64,000 nucleotides of DNA from Mameliella sp. CS4 (GCF_019392335.1 NZ_JAHXRQ010000004.1:186001-250000), one strand, 5' to 3'. Positions 47,348-57,589 are shown, numbered from the stretch's first letter. The notes: a model not told the origin generated them from the letters alone. Made by a program: numbers and translations.

Positions 47348-48886
47348 ATGACAGCCCCTCTTTCCCGCCGTGGCGGCGGTCGAGCCGCTCGCGTCGCCGC
47401 CCGCGCCACCGCCCTGTCCGACGACCAGCGCCCGGTTCGCCCCGGCCTCACCGGCGGGCGCTACCGCCCCCTGACAGAGGTCCAGGTGGCGCGCATCCAT
47501 GCCAGCGCCTTGACTGCCCTGGACGAGATCGGCTTGTCCGGGGCGCCCGCCTCCGGGGTCGAGATCCTGACCGGCGCGGGCGCGCGTCTGGGCGAGGACG
47601 GGCGCCTGCGCTTCCCACCTGCATTGGTCGAGGACATGCTGGCCAAGGCCGCGCGAGACATCGCCCTGCCCGCCCGCGATCCCCGGTTCGACCTCGATCT
47701 TTCGGGGCAACGGGTGCATTACGGCACCGCCGGGGCGGCAGTGCACCTGGTCGAGGTCGACGGGAAAACCTACCGGGAAAGCACGCTGCAGGACCTGCAT
47801 GATGCGGCACGCATTGCGCACCAGCTGGACAATATCCACTTTCTCCAGCGCCCGATGGTCGCCCGCGACATCGAGGACAACCTGGCCCTCGATCTCAACA
47901 CGCTCTATGCCTGTTGCGCCGGGACGACCAAACAGGTGGGCACCTCGTTTTCCGACCCGGCCAACGTGCCTCACGCGCTGGACCTGCTGCACATGATCGC
48001 CGGGGGCGAGGCGGCTTGGCGCGCGCGGCCCTTTGTGTCGAATTCGAACTGCTTTGTCGTGCCGCCGATGAAATTCGCCTCGGAAAGCTGCGAGACGATG
48101 GAGGCCTGCATCAGGGGCGGGATGCCGGTGCTGATGCTGTCGGCGGGCATGTCCGGGGCCACCGCCCCGTCGACCATCGCGGGGGCCATCGTGCAATCGG
48201 TGGCGGAATGCCTGGCGGGGCTTGTCTACGTCAATGCCATCGCGCCGGGGCATCCGGCGATCTTTGGCACCTGGCCCTTCGGGCTGGACTTGCGGACCGG
48301 GGCCATGTGCCTGGGATCGGGCGAACAGGCGCTGCTCAGCGCCGGTTGCGCCCAGATGCACACTCATTATGGCCTGCCCGGGGGGACGGCAGGCGGGGCC
48401 GCGGATTCCAAGCTGCCGGACATGCAGGCGGGCTGGGAGCAGATGTGTTCCAACGTTCTCGCCGGTGTCGCAGGGGCGAACATGGTCTACGAGGCGGCGG
48501 GGATGCATGCCTCGCTGCTGGGGTTCTGCCATGAAAGCCTGATCCTGGGCGACGATCTGATCGGTCAGGCCCTGCGCTGCGTACGCGGGATCGAAGTGGA
48601 CGACATGACCCTGGCCCTGGACCAGATGCGCGCCGTCTGCATGGGCGGACCGGGCCACTACCTGGGCACCCCGGAAACCCTGGACAGAATGCATCGCGAC
48701 CACCTGTACCCACGCTACGGCGACCGCACCTCGCCCCGCGAATGGGAGGAAATGGACAAGCCGGACCTGGTGGCGAAGGCCACGGCGCGCAAGCAGGACA
48801 TCCTCGCCATGCGCAGCCCGGCCCGGTTCGACTCGGCCACCGACAAGGCGATCCGCGCGCGGTTCCCCATTCACCTGCCCGCCTGA
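47348..48886 (+). CDS. Trimethylamine methyltransferase (MttB) family protein, non-pyrrolysine
   Basis: A 512-residue TIM-barrel methyltransferase of the MttB superfamily: RYRPLTEVQVARIHASALTALDEIG at the N-terminus, THYGLPGGTAGGAADSKLPD and GAGAN-type strands in the core. There is no in-frame amber codon, so it is the non-pyrrolysine type, some members of which demethylate glycine betaine or related quaternary amines and pass the methyl group to a corrinoid protein. No corrinoid-protein gene or activating factor is next to it, so partners must be elsewhere. The N-terminal 30 residues are Arg/Gly-rich and poorly conserved-looking; a later start is possible. Confidence 0.85.
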   Translation: MTAPLSRRGGGRAARVAARATALSDDQRPVRPGLTGGRYRPLTEVQVARIHASALTALDEIGLSGAPASGVEILTGAGARLGEDGRLRFPPALVEDMLAKAARDIALPARDPRFDLDLSGQRVHYGTAGAAVHLVEVDGKTYRESTLQDLHDAARIAHQLDNIHFLQRPMVARDIEDNLALDLNTLYACCAGTTKQVGTSFSDPANVPHALDLLHMIAGGEAAWRARPFVSNSNCFVVPPMKFASESCETMEACIRGGMPVLMLSAGMSGATAPSTIAGAIVQSVAECLAGLVYVNAIAPGHPAIFGTWPFGLDLRTGAMCLGSGEQALLSAGCAQMHTHYGLPGGTAGGAADSKLPDMQAGWEQMCSNVLAGVAGANMVYEAAGMHASLLGFCHESLILGDDLIGQALRCVRGIEVDDMTLALDQMRAVCMGGPGHYLGTPETLDRMHRDHLYPRYGDRTSPREWEEMDKPDLVAKATARKQDILAMRSPARFDSATDKAIRARFPIHLPA

Positions 48887-48972
48887 GCCGGACGCCCGGC
48901 CCGGACCTGACGCCGCTTGTGCCCGGTGCACGGCCGCGCTAGCCCTGTGGCTGGGATTTTCCGGAGACCGCC

Positions 48973-49302
48973 ATGCCCTATCTCTTTCTTGCCTTTGCCG
49001 TACTGGCCGAGACCATCGGAACCACGGCCCTGCAGGCCAGCCAGCAATTCACGCGCATGGTGCCGACGGCAATCACCGTGGTGGCCTATGCGGCGGCCTT
49101 CTACCTGCTGGGCATTGCGCTGAAGTATTTTCCCGTGGGCATCGCCTATGCAATCTGGTCCGGGCTGGGCATCGTTTTCATCGCCGTGATCGGCCTGGCG
49201 GTCTTTGGCCAGAAACTGGACCTGCCCGCGATTTTGGGAATGGGAATGATCCTTGCGGGGATCCTCGTCATCCACCTGTTTTCCAATACCTCGCCGCACT
49301 GA
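48973..49302 (+). CDS. Small multidrug resistance (SMR) efflux protein
   Basis: A 109-residue four-helix membrane protein. The essential membrane Glu13 (VLAETIGTTAL) and the helix-3 motif AYAIWSGLGIVFIAVIG are those of the EmrE/QacE group, in which a dimer exchanges protons for cationic drugs, quaternary ammonium compounds or osmolytes. It stands alone; paired SMR genes would be expected for the PSMR type. It lies 86 bp after the MttB-like gene. Because that protein acts on methylated amines, export of a quaternary amine is a possible link, but an inference. Confidence 0.88.
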   Translation: MPYLFLAFAVLAETIGTTALQASQQFTRMVPTAITVVAYAAAFYLLGIALKYFPVGIAYAIWSGLGIVFIAVIGLAVFGQKLDLPAILGMGMILAGILVIHLFSNTSPH

Positions 49303-49308
49303 CCCACG

Positions 49309-49340
49309 AAAAAGCCCCCCGGAGGACAACTCCGGGGGGC
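49309..49340 (-). terminator. Rho-independent terminator of the beta-barrel protein gene
   Basis: A perfect 11-bp stem (49340-49330 and 49324-49314, 5-base loop) is followed on the minus strand by TTTTT (49313-49309). It lies 30 bp after the stop of the outer-membrane protein gene and 7 bp after the convergent SMR stop. It is one of the best intrinsic terminators in the window. Confidence 0.85.
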
Positions 49341-49370
49341 CCGCGCCTTCCGCTCACATGAGGGGGACGA

Positions 49371-49955
49371 TCAGAAGCGGAAGGTTGCCCGCAGCGAATA
49401 GGTCTGCGCGTCCACGTCCACGCCCGAACCGCCGACATCGTCAAAGCTGTGCGCAAGCGCCTCGCCACCGATCGAGAAACGGTCGCTCACCTTGTAGTCG
49501 AGGCCGACACCGCCGACCGGCCCGGTCGCGTCGCCCAGCGAGCTGTCGATGCGCGCCACGCCCGCGGTCCCGTAGACCAGAGTCCGGCCAAAGTCGGCAC
49601 CGACCCGGCCCTTGAGCCGCATGATGTTGTCCACGTCGACACCACCAAGGCTGAAATCGTTACCATCCTGGTATTCGAATTCACCACCGACAACATAGTC
49701 ACCAAAGTCGTAGTCGTAACCGCCGTAGACGCCGAAAACGCCGCCATTGTCAGAGGTGCCGCCGCCCTGGGCGTTCATGTTGCCAAAGCTGAAGCCGGCG
49801 TAGGGGCCGGTCCAGTCCACGCCAACGGGGGCCGCGGGCACGACGGGCGCCGCCGGTTCGACTTCGACCGGGGTGCGGTCGATGCTGCCGGCCAGCACGG
49901 GTGCGGCGCCAAGCGATGCGGTCGCGGCGATCACTGCAAAGATGCTCGATTTCAT
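49371..49955 (-). CDS. Outer-membrane beta-barrel protein (OmpA/Omp25-like)
   Basis: 194 residues from the ATG at 49955, which has AAAGGAGA upstream; the frame extends further but has no better start. It has a signal peptide (MKSSIFAVIAATASLGAAPVLAG), a Pro/Val/Ala linker, then alternating beta-strands (WTGPYAGFSFGN, VYGGYDYDFGDYVVGGEFEYQDG, LKGRVGADFGRTLVYGTAGVA) and a C-terminal Phe (RATFRF), the usual signal for outer-membrane insertion. An eight-stranded barrel is likely. It resembles the small Omp25/31-type proteins of alphaproteobacteria. It probably has a structural role. Confidence 0.87.
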   Translation of the reverse strand: MKSSIFAVIAATASLGAAPVLAGSIDRTPVEVEPAAPVVPAAPVGVDWTGPYAGFSFGNMNAQGGGTSDNGGVFGVYGGYDYDFGDYVVGGEFEYQDGNDFSLGGVDVDNIMRLKGRVGADFGRTLVYGTAGVARIDSSLGDATGPVGGVGLDYKVSDRFSIGGEALAHSFDDVGGSGVDVDAQTYSLRATFRF

Positions 49956-50256
49956 GACTGTCTCCTTTTCTGGTTCCCTGACGCTGCGCGTCATGCTGAG
50001 CCGCAAGTAACGGCTCGTGGTGCATATTCAACGGGTCCGGAGTGGTCTTGTTCCCTGTTGCAGGCCCTGTCGCCGCGTCACCGGCCAAAGGCCGCTGAGC
50101 ACCCCTCGCGACCCGGCAAACCTCCGCCGGTTCCCTCCGCCCCTCTCGCAGGTGTGATCCGTGACACCCTTGCAACGCGCTTGCGGCAAATCGGCACTGG
50201 TCTTTTTGTCCCTTCCCGGCTAGTCCCGCGCCAACTCCGGACAAAGGAACCGTCTC
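49956..50256. other. Divergent intergenic region between the barrel protein and typA genes
   Basis: A 301-bp region with no supportable gene. It should contain the promoter of the outer-membrane protein gene (left) and of typA (right). GTGATCCGTGACACC near 50154-50168 includes two similar GTGA half-sites, but I see no clear known operator. Confidence 0.35.
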
Positions 50257-52074
50257 ATGGATTTGCGCAACGTCGCGATCATTGCTCACGTTGACCACGG
50301 CAAAACGACGCTGGTGGACGAACTGCTGAAACAATCCGGCGCCTTCCGCGCCAACCAGGCCGTTGCCGAACGGGCGATGGACTCGAACGACCTGGAACGC
50401 GAACGCGGAATCACCATCCTTGCCAAGGCGACAAGCGTCGAATGGAAAGGCACGCGGATCAACATCGTCGACACCCCCGGCCACGCCGATTTCGGCGCCG
50501 AGGTGGAGCGCATCCTGTCGATGGTCGATGGCGTGGTGCTGCTGGTCGATGCCGCCGAAGGCCCGATGCCCCAGACCAAGTTCGTGACCTCCAAGGCGCT
50601 GGCCCTGGGCCTGCGGCCCATCGTGGTGCTGAACAAGGTCGACAAGCCCGACGCGGAACCGGACCGCGCGCTGGACGAGGTGTTCGACCTGTTCTCGGCC
50701 CTGGATGCCGACGAAGACCAACTGGACTTCCCGCATCTTTACGCCTCGGGCCGGTCCGGCTGGTGCGATGCAGAGCTTGACGGCCCGCGCAAGAACCTCG
50801 ACGCGCTGTTCAACCTGATCGTGAACCACGTCCCGGAACCCAAGCAGCTCAAGAAGCGCGACGATGACTTCACCATGCTGGCCGTGACACTGGGGGCGGA
50901 TCCCTTCGTCGGTCGGATGCTGACCGGCCGCGTCGAGTCCGGCAAGCTGAAGGTCGGCCAGACGGTCCAGTCGATTTCCCGCATCGGCCAGAAGATCGAA
51001 CAGTTCCGCGTCACCAAGATCCAGGCGTTCCGGGGTCTGCATCTGCAGGACATCGAAGAGGCCGAGGCAGGCGACATCGTGTCCATCGCGGGCATGACCA
51101 AAACCACGGTCGCCGACACGATCTGTGCCCTGGCGGTCGATGAACCGCTCGAAGCACAGCCGATCGACCCGCCGACCATCACCGTGACCTTCGGCATCAA
51201 CGACAGCCCGCTGGCGGGCCGTGACGGCAAGAAGGTGCAGTCCCGCGTCATCCGCGAGCGTCTGCACAAGGAGGCCGAAACCAACGTCGCAATCCGCATC
51301 AAGGACACCCCCGGCGGCGAGGCCTTCGAAGTCTCGGGCCGTGGCGAACTGCAGATGGGCGTCCTGATCGAGAACATGCGCCGCGAAGGCTTTGAGCTCT
51401 CGATCTCGCGGCCTCAGGTCATCATGCGCGAGGAAGACGGCGTGACGATGGAACCGGTCGAAGAGGCCACCATCGACGTCGACGACGAATACACCGGGGC
51501 AGTCATCGAAAAGCTGACCGGCGCCCGCAAGGGCGAACTGGTCGAGATGAAACCCGCCGGCGCGGGCAAGACGCGGATCATCGCGCATGTCCCGTCGCGT
51601 GGCCTGATCGGCTATCACGGCGAATTCCTGACCGATACCCGCGGCACCGGCGTTCTGAACCGGGTCTTCCACGGCTGGACCCCGCACAAGGGCCCGATTC
51701 CGGGTCGCCGCGCAGGTGTCCTGATCTCGATGGAAAACGGCGAGGCAGTGGCCTATGCGCTGTGGAATCTCGAAGAGCGCGGCAAGATGATGATCGGCGC
51801 CCAGGCCCCAGTCTACACCGGCATGATCATCGGTGAGCATTCTCGCGAGAATGACCTGGAGGTGAACCCGCTCAAGGGCAAGAAACTGACCAACGTGCGG
51901 GCCTCCGGCACCGACGAGGCGGTGCGTCTCACCACCCCGATCACGCTGAGCCTCGAAGAGGCGATTGCCTACATCAACGACGACGAGCTGGTCGAGGTCA
52001 CGCCCAACGCGATCCGGTTGCGCAAGCGCCACCTCGATCCGCATGAGCGCAAGCGCGCTGCGCGTGGCGCCTGA
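50257..52074 (+). CDS. typA: Ribosome-associated GTPase TypA/BipA
   Basis: A 605-residue translational GTPase. G1 is AHVDHGKTT, the switch I region has [13 protein letters not shown]3 is DTPGHADF and G4 is NKVDKPDA, followed by EF-G-like domains and the BipA-specific C-terminal domain ([23 protein letters not shown]). It binds the 70S ribosome and supports 50S assembly and growth under stress or cold. Length and motif order are standard. An AAGGA ribosome site precedes the ATG. It stands alone between an outer-membrane protein gene and a small exported protein gene. Confidence 0.95.
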   Translation: MDLRNVAIIAHVDHGKTTLVDELLKQSGAFRANQAVAERAMDSNDLERERGITILAKATSVEWKGTRINIVDTPGHADFGAEVERILSMVDGVVLLVDAAEGPMPQTKFVTSKALALGLRPIVVLNKVDKPDAEPDRALDEVFDLFSALDADEDQLDFPHLYASGRSGWCDAELDGPRKNLDALFNLIVNHVPEPKQLKKRDDDFTMLAVTLGADPFVGRMLTGRVESGKLKVGQTVQSISRIGQKIEQFRVTKIQAFRGLHLQDIEEAEAGDIVSIAGMTKTTVADTICALAVDEPLEAQPIDPPTITVTFGINDSPLAGRDGKKVQSRVIRERLHKEAETNVAIRIKDTPGGEAFEVSGRGELQMGVLIENMRREGFELSISRPQVIMREEDGVTMEPVEEATIDVDDEYTGAVIEKLTGARKGELVEMKPAGAGKTRIIAHVPSRGLIGYHGEFLTDTRGTGVLNRVFHGWTPHKGPIPGRRAGVLISMENGEAVAYALWNLEERGKMMIGAQAPVYTGMIIGEHSRENDLEVNPLKGKKLTNVRASGTDEAVRLTTPITLSLEEAIAYINDDELVEVTPNAIRLRKRHLDPHERKRAARGA

Positions 52075-52088
52075 CAAGAAATGAATAA

Positions 52089-52115
52089 GGGCGCGGGATG
52101 GCAGTTCCCGCGCCC
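52089..52115. terminator. Hairpin between typA and the convergent small gene
   Basis: A perfect 10-bp stem (52089-52098 and 52106-52115, 7-base loop) lies in the 62-bp convergent gap. On the minus strand it is followed by TTATTCATTT, on the plus strand by CCTTC, so it probably works best for the minus-strand gene but could serve both. Confidence 0.6.
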
Positions 52116-52136
52116 CCTTCGGCTGGTATCAGCAGA

Positions 52137-52403
52137 TTACTTGCAGGAAGCTTTCTTCGCCACGTAGTAGCCCGCCTTCACGAGGTGCTTGGACTCCTTG
52201 TAGACCGCCGGGTAGTGGACCTTGATCATCTGGCCGTTCTTGTATTCCCACTCGGTGTGGGCGGCCATGATCAGATGCTGCTTGTAGCCGTATTTGGCCG
52301 GAACCCAGACCTTGTCGTAGCAAGCCACGACCTTGCCTTCCCAAGCCATCGCAGGGGCCGCGAAAGCAGCTGCAAGAAGTGCGCCAGCAAGAACTTTTTT
52401 CAT
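52137..52403 (-). CDS. Small exported protein of unknown function
   Basis: An 88-residue protein. A clear signal peptide (MKKVLAGALLAAAFAAPAMA, cleavage before WEG) leaves about 68 residues rich in Lys, Tyr and Trp with two Cys (ACYDKVWVPAKYG and the C-terminal SCK) that could form a disulfide. GGGAGAAAGTT precedes the ATG. It is probably periplasmic and basic. I do not recognise a named family. It has its own A/T-rich upstream region with a palindrome and a terminator-like hairpin downstream, so it is a single-gene unit. Confidence 0.75.
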   Translation of the reverse strand: MKKVLAGALLAAAFAAPAMAWEGKVVACYDKVWVPAKYGYKQHLIMAAHTEWEYKNGQMIKVHYPAVYKESKHLVKAGYYVAKKASCK

Positions 52404-52774
52404 GAACTTTCTCCCAAGAAATTGAAGGTATCCAAACTCTAGCCAAGAAAATCGCGCCCGCGCGACAGGAATTCCTGACTTGGCGTGGCAAAAAAGGGCA
52501 AACCCCCCAATTTTCTACCCAATTCAGGGATTCTGTGGTTGAGCTGCCATAGTTTTGCAACGGTCCGGCGCGAATAACCGTGACCGAAATTTTCCAATAC
52601 GGGAACAAATACCGAAATCGAAAATTTTTACCCCGTCGACAAGGCGTTATCGGAAATGTCGCACGAATCACTCACCTCCCCAATGCCCGCCCCCGACCTG
52701 CGGCAGGAGCCCGCTCAACCGGCGTACCCCACGGGCGAAAACACGCCGATCTTCGAGGCCAAGCCGGGAGACCT
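52404..52774. other. A/T-rich intergenic region upstream of the small exported protein gene
   Basis: A 371-bp region without a gene I can support, unusually A/T-rich between 52430 and 52660. It holds a perfect 12-bp palindrome CAGGAATTCCTG at 52466-52477, enclosed by GCCAAG (52442-52447) and CTTGGC (52479-52484), and several AAATTTT-type runs near 52585-52630. It should contain the promoter of the small gene. A small RNA cannot be excluded by eye. Confidence 0.45.
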
Positions 52775-53245
52775 TCAGAAATCAGGGTGAACCGGGTCGC
52801 CAAGCGCGATGTTTCCCGGTTCCAGCACCGAACAACACCATCCGCCATGCCCGCGAAGCGCTGTATAGCCCCCGGGGCCAAGAACCTGCTCCATCCGGGA
52901 ACAGGGCGCACAGGGCACCTCGACTGCCAACCGGACCGTTCCGATCTGCAAGCCGAACTCCCTGGTCGCGGTCAGGTTGAGACCCGAAATGACAAGGTTG
53001 CGCCGCAACACGTCCGGCGGCAGCTCGCCCCGCCCGATCAGGGAGGCGACGACCGCCAGATGTTCCGCCTGTAACAAGGTAACGGCCCGCTTGCCGGTCC
53101 GGCCGTGATCCCCGTCCAGCCCATCAACCGCAATTCCGGCTTGGTCGACCGGGGTCATCGGCGCCTTGCGCGCGGGCCGCAGCCCGATCCAGTCGAGCCG
53201 CCCCGGCCCCGCAAAGGACCGGCGCAGCTCTGCAAGCTGTCTCAC
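52775..53245 (-). CDS. MOSC-domain protein
   Basis: A 156-residue MOSC-domain protein. GLDGDHG, RAVTLLQAEHLAVVASLIG, LRRNLVISGLNL and the conserved Cys region VPCAPCSRME are typical of the family. MOSC proteins handle sulfur bound to molybdenum cofactor or bind pyrimidine-like or thiol substrates. The start overlaps the DUF1330 stop by 4 bp, so it is expressed with alaS and the DUF1330 gene. A role in the Mo enzymes of this genome, for example CO dehydrogenase, is only a possibility. Confidence 0.82.
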   Translation of the reverse strand: MRQLAELRRSFAGPGRLDWIGLRPARKAPMTPVDQAGIAVDGLDGDHGRTGKRAVTLLQAEHLAVVASLIGRGELPPDVLRRNLVISGLNLTATREFGLQIGTVRLAVEVPCAPCSRMEQVLGPGGYTALRGHGGWCCSVLEPGNIALGDPVHPDF

Positions 53246-53529
53246 TCGCTGGTCTCGACCACCATCAGCTCGCGCTCGGAGGCGCCGCGCGCGTGGCTCA
53301 GCGCCTCTTGGTAGGCGTCGGAATGGTAGCAGTCCACCGCGGCCTCGACCGTGGGGAACTTTGCCACCACGTTGCGCGGGCGTTCCTTGCCTTCAAGCTG
53401 CACGAAACGGCCTCCACGCGCGATGAAGGTGCCGCCATGCGCGGCGATGGCCGGTCCGGCCAGTTCGGCATATTTCCCGTAGGCGTCCGCGTCTGTCACG
53501 GTGACATGGGCAATCCAGAGTGCGGGCAT
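53242..53529 (-). CDS. DUF1330 family protein
   Basis: 95 residues from the ATG at 53529, which has GGAGG upstream. MPALWIAHVTVTDADAYGKYAELAGPAIAAHGGTFIARGG and KFPTVEAAVDCYHSDAYQEAL match the DUF1330 dimeric alpha-beta-barrel fold. The function of this family is unknown. The gene starts one base after the alaS stop and overlaps the MOSC gene start, forming a tight alaS-DUF1330-MOSC unit. Confidence 0.88.
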   Translation of the reverse strand: MPALWIAHVTVTDADAYGKYAELAGPAIAAHGGTFIARGGRFVQLEGKERPRNVVAKFPTVEAAVDCYHSDAYQEALSHARGASERELMVVETSE

Positions 53530-53530
53530 T

Positions 53531-56209
53531 TCATTTTCCTCCAATGACGGCTTCGGCGGCCTTGATCGCGGCCTCGGCGTTTTCTGCGCTGGCACCGCCG
53601 CCCTGGGCCATGTCGGGACGGCCACCGCCGCCCTTGCCACCCAGTTCGGCCACCGCTGCCTTGACGATATCCACCGCCGACAGCGAGCCTTTCAGGTCAT
53701 CGGTCACACCGGCCGCCACCGCTGCCTTGCCGCCAGCGTCGGCGATCAACAGGACCGCGCCGGACCCGATCCGCGTCTTGTGCTCGTCGATCAGCGGCGG
53801 CAGGTCCTTGCCCGTGATCCCGTTCAGCACCTGAGCAACCAGCTTTACGCCGTTGATTTCACGCGCATCCGAACCCGCGCCCTGCCCCGCGCCACCGGCC
53901 ATCGCCAGTTCGCGGCGCAGCTGGGCCACTTCGGACTCCAGCTTCTTGCGGTCCTCCAGCAGCGCCTTGACCCGGCCCGGCACATCCACGGCGCTGGCCT
54001 TCAGGACGCCCGCCACCTCGGCCAGGCGGTGATCCTGCTGGGTGAGATAGTCGAATGCCGCAGCGCCGGTCAGCGCCTCGATCCGTCGCACGCCCGCACT
54101 GGACGCACTGTCCCCCAGGGTCACGAACAGGCCGATATCGCCGGTCTGGCGCACATGGGTGCCGCCGCAGAGTTCGATGGAATAGGTCTGCCCGTCGGTG
54201 CCTTTGCCAGAGCCCGCCTGCGTCCCCATCGAGACCACGCGCACTTCCTCGCCGTATTTCTCGCCGAACAGCGCCTGTGCACCGATCTCGCGCGCGTCAT
54301 CCGGTGTCATGATCCGGGTACTCACCGGCGCGTTCTGCCGGATAAAGGCGTTCACGTCGCGTTCGACCTTTTGCAGATCCTCCAGGCTCAGCGACTGGCC
54401 GTGGCTGAAATCGAACCGCAGGCGGTCCGGCGCGTTCAGAGACCCACGCTGTGCGACGTGGTCGCCCAGCCGTTCACGCAGCGCCTCGTGCAGCAGGTGC
54501 GTGGCCGAATGGTTGGCCCGGATCGCCGAACGACGCCCGTGATCCACCTCCAGCTGCAGCGCATCGCCTTTGGCAAAAGTGCCGCGATCCACGGTGACAT
54601 GATGGGCATAGACCTTGCCGCCCGCCATTTTCTGGGTGTCGCTGACCGTGGCGCTGTCGTCCTCGTCCTCCAGCCGGCGCAGCCAGCCGGTATCGCCAAC
54701 CTGGCCCCCGGCCTCGCCATAAAACGGTGTCTGGTTCAGGACGATCCAGCCGCTCTGCCCGGCGTTCAGGCTGCCCACCGCCTTGCCGTCCACGACCAAC
54801 GCCAGCACCTGGCCCTCGGCTGTTTCGGTGTCGTACCCGAGGAAATCTGTGGCGCCATGCGTGTCGGCTATGTCGAACCAGACGGTCGCATCCGCCGCCT
54901 CGCCAGACCCGCTCCAGGCCGCGCGGGCGCGCGCCTTCTGCTCGGCCATCGCGGTATCGAATCCCTCGACGTCCACTTCGCGGTTCTTCTCGCGCAGCGC
55001 GTCCTGCGTCAGGTCCAGCGGGAAACCATAGGTATCATAAAGCTTGAAGGCCGCAGCCCCCGGCAACGGCGCGTCCCCGTCGAGCCCGGCCAGCTCGTCG
55101 TCGAGCAGCTTCAACCCACGATCCAGCGTCGCCTTGAACCGGGTCTCCTCGCTCTTCAGCGTTTCCTCGATCAGCGCCTGGGCGCGGTTCAGTTCGGGAT
55201 AGGCCTGGCCCATCTGGCGCACCAGCGCGGGCACCAGCCGATACATCAGCGGATCCTGCGCGCCCAACAGGTGCGCGTGGCGCATGGCCCGGCGCATGAT
55301 CCGGCGCAGCACATAGCCGCGCCCGTCGTTCGAGGGCATCACCCCGTCCGCGATCAGGAAGGAGGTCGAGCGCAGGTGGTCGGCGATCACCCTGTGGTGC
55401 ATCTTGCCCGGCCCGTCCGGATCGACACTCGTCGCGTCGGCGCTGGCCTCGATCAGGCTGCGCATCAGGTCGGTGTCATAGTTGTCGTGCTTGCCCTGCA
55501 AAAGTGCGCCGATCCGTTCCAGCCCCATGCCGGTGTCGATCGATTGCATGTCCAGCGCCTTCATCGAGCCGTCCTCGAACTGCTCGTTCTGCATGAAGAC
55601 GACGTTCCAGATCTCGATGAAGCGGTCACCATCCTCTTCGGGGCTTCCCGGAGGGCCGCCCCAGATGTGGTCGCCGTGGTCGTAGAAGATCTCTGTGCAG
55701 GGGCCGCAGGGGCCGGTCGGGCCCATTTGCCAGAAGTTGTCCGAGGTATCGATACGGATGATCCGGTCCTCGGGCACACCGACCTTCTTCCAGATTTCAA
55801 AGGCCTCGTCATCGGTATGATAGACGGTGGTCAGCAAGCGCTTGGGATCGATGCCGAATTCCTTGGTCACCAGTTCCCAGGCAAAGGGGATCGCCTCGGG
55901 TTTGAAATAGTCACCGAAGGAGAAATTCCCGAGCATTTCGAAGAAGGTATGGTGGCGCGCCGTGTAGCCGACATTGTCGAGGTCGTTGTGCTTGCCGCCC
56001 GCCCGCACACATTTCTGCGAGGTGGTGGCGCGGTTGTAGTCGCGCTTTTCCACCCCGGTGAAGAGGTTCTTGAACTGCACCATGCCCGAGTTGACGAACA
56101 TCAGCGTCGGATCGTTGCGCGGCACCAGCGGGCTGGAGTCAACGACCTCATGTCCCTGCTTTTCGAAATAGGTCAGAAAGGTCGAGCGAATGTCGTTCAG
56201 GCTTGCCAT
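53531..56209 (-). CDS. alaS: Alanyl-tRNA synthetase
   Basis: An 892-residue class II synthetase, start at 56209 with AGAGG upstream. The N-terminus ([21 protein letters not shown]), the motif 1 region [15 protein letters not shown], the [17 protein letters not shown] segment, the editing-domain zinc motif [13 protein letters not shown]...[11 protein letters not shown] and the C-terminal oligomerisation domain are all in order. It charges tRNA-Ala and clears mischarged Ser/Gly. Length is standard for alphaproteobacteria. recA lies 142 bp upstream on the same strand, a common order in this class. Confidence 0.96.
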   Translation of the reverse strand: MASLNDIRSTFLTYFEKQGHEVVDSSPLVPRNDPTLMFVNSGMVQFKNLFTGVEKRDYNRATTSQKCVRAGGKHNDLDNVGYTARHHTFFEMLGNFSFGDYFKPEAIPFAWELVTKEFGIDPKRLLTTVYHTDDEAFEIWKKVGVPEDRIIRIDTSDNFWQMGPTGPCGPCTEIFYDHGDHIWGGPPGSPEEDGDRFIEIWNVVFMQNEQFEDGSMKALDMQSIDTGMGLERIGALLQGKHDNYDTDLMRSLIEASADATSVDPDGPGKMHHRVIADHLRSTSFLIADGVMPSNDGRGYVLRRIMRRAMRHAHLLGAQDPLMYRLVPALVRQMGQAYPELNRAQALIEETLKSEETRFKATLDRGLKLLDDELAGLDGDAPLPGAAAFKLYDTYGFPLDLTQDALREKNREVDVEGFDTAMAEQKARARAAWSGSGEAADATVWFDIADTHGATDFLGYDTETAEGQVLALVVDGKAVGSLNAGQSGWIVLNQTPFYGEAGGQVGDTGWLRRLEDEDDSATVSDTQKMAGGKVYAHHVTVDRGTFAKGDALQLEVDHGRRSAIRANHSATHLLHEALRERLGDHVAQRGSLNAPDRLRFDFSHGQSLSLEDLQKVERDVNAFIRQNAPVSTRIMTPDDAREIGAQALFGEKYGEEVRVVSMGTQAGSGKGTDGQTYSIELCGGTHVRQTGDIGLFVTLGDSASSAGVRRIEALTGAAAFDYLTQQDHRLAEVAGVLKASAVDVPGRVKALLEDRKKLESEVAQLRRELAMAGGAGQGAGSDAREINGVKLVAQVLNGITGKDLPPLIDEHKTRIGSGAVLLIADAGGKAAVAAGVTDDLKGSLSAVDIVKAAVAELGGKGGGGRPDMAQGGGASAENAEAAIKAAEAVIGGK

Positions 56210-56351
56210 TGCGGGCCTCTTTGCGGGCGAGTGATCGGCGCAGATGTAGCGGCGCCGTCCGCAAGTGTCCACAGTCGCCTGTTGCCCCTGCACCGCACAG
56301 CAAAAGGGCGCCCCGAAAGAGCGCCCCATGCCTGTCCGTCATATCGAGGGA

Positions 56352-57419
56352 TCAATCCTCGGTCAGGTCCGGGTCCCCCTCGGGCAGGTCGAAATCCAGC
56401 CCGTGCGCGGCGCGGATCTTGTCCTCGATCTCCAGCGCGACACGCGTGTTTTCCCGCAGGTAGGTCTTGGCGTTCTCGCGCCCCTGCCCGATCCGCTCAT
56501 CGCCGTAGCTGAACCAGGACCCGGACTTGTCCACGACGCCGGCCTTGACGCCCAGGTCCAGCAGTTCGCCCATCTTCGAGATGCCCTCGCCATACATGAT
56601 GTCGAATTCGACCTGCTTGAACGGCGGCGCCACCTTGTTCTTGACGACCTTGACCCGGGTCTGGTTGCCGACGACCTCGTCGCGGTCCTTGATCGAGCCG
56701 ATGCGGCGGATGTCGAGCCGCACCGAGGAATAGAATTTCAGGGCGTTGCCGCCCGTCGTCGTTTCGGGAGAGCCGAACATGACGCCGATCTTCATCCGGA
56801 TCTGGTTGATAAAGACCACCATGCAGTTCGAGCGGCTGATCGAGCCGGTCAGCTTGCGCATCGCCTGGCTCATCAGGCGGGCCTGCACGCCGACGCTCGA
56901 GTCGCCCATGTCGCCTTCGAGTTCCGATTTCGGCGTCAGTGCGGCGACCGAGTCGACCACAACCATGCTGACCGCGCCCGAGCGCACCAGCGTATCGGTG
57001 ATTTCCAGCGCCTGTTCGCCGGTGTCGGGCTGCGAGATCAGCAGTTCGTCCAGATCGACGCCCAGCTTTTTCGCATATTGCGGGTCGAGCGCGTGTTCGG
57101 CGTCGACAAAGGCGCAGACGCCGCCCTTTTTCTGTTCCTCGGCGACGCAGTGCAGCGTCAGCGTCGTCTTGCCCGAGCTTTCGGGGCCGTAGATCTCGAT
57201 GATCCGGCCCTTGGGCAGCCCGCCGATTCCCAGCGCGATATCCAGCCCCAGCGAGCCGGTCGACGTGGCCTCGATATCCTTGATCGGATTGTCGCCACCC
57301 AGTTTCATGATAGAGCCCTTGCCGAACTGTCGTTCGATCTGGGCCAATGCGCTGTCCAGGGCCTTCTGTTTCTCGGCCTTACGCTTGTTGTCCATGCTCA
57401 GAAGATCTGCCGTTGCCAT
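56352..57419 (-). CDS. recA: Recombinase RecA
   Basis: A 355-residue RecA. Walker [11 protein letters not shown], Walker [10 protein letters not shown], the L1/L2 loops ([20 protein letters not shown] and [20 protein letters not shown]) and the acidic C-terminus ([13 protein letters not shown]) are all present. It mediates homologous recombination and LexA self-cleavage in the SOS response. A GTTC-N7-GTTC LexA box lies 52 bp upstream of the start. No intein is present. Confidence 0.97.
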   Translation of the reverse strand: MATADLLSMDNKRKAEKQKALDSALAQIERQFGKGSIMKLGGDNPIKDIEATSTGSLGLDIALGIGGLPKGRIIEIYGPESSGKTTLTLHCVAEEQKKGGVCAFVDAEHALDPQYAKKLGVDLDELLISQPDTGEQALEITDTLVRSGAVSMVVVDSVAALTPKSELEGDMGDSSVGVQARLMSQAMRKLTGSISRSNCMVVFINQIRMKIGVMFGSPETTTGGNALKFYSSVRLDIRRIGSIKDRDEVVGNQTRVKVVKNKVAPPFKQVEFDIMYGEGISKMGELLDLGVKAGVVDKSGSWFSYGDERIGQGRENAKTYLRENTRVALEIEDKIRAAHGLDFDLPEGDPDLTED

Positions 57420-57470
57420 GCGTTTCGATCCTTATTCCATATGCCGGCGAGCGCGGCAATCGCTGCTTTC

Positions 57471-57485
57471 GTTCACCTCTTGTTC
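57471..57485. promoter_or_regulatory. LexA (SOS) box of recA, GTTC-N7-GTTC
   Basis: GTTC at 57471-57474 and at 57482-57485, separated by exactly 7 bases, gives the alphaproteobacterial SOS box (GAACAAGAGGTGAAC read in recA orientation). It is 52 bp upstream of the recA start, in the divergent region shared with the sulfotransferase-like gene, which might therefore also be SOS-controlled. Confidence 0.85.
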
Positions 57486-57589
57486 CCAAATCTATGGGAT
57501 CAAACCGTGAACAATTCAAGTGAATTCTTTCTCTTCCCAGCTTGGCGCGCGAGGGTTAAGGCAAGGTTACCGAAACAGGAACAAATCGA

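Noticed and set aside
49750..52077. 775-codon minus-strand open frame opposite typA
   Set aside because: TypA motifs are complete on the plus strand; the antisense frame has shadow composition only.
53501..56512. 1003-codon plus-strand open frame opposite alaS
   Set aside because: It is a mirror of alaS with composition typical of antisense frames. AlaS motifs on the other strand are complete.
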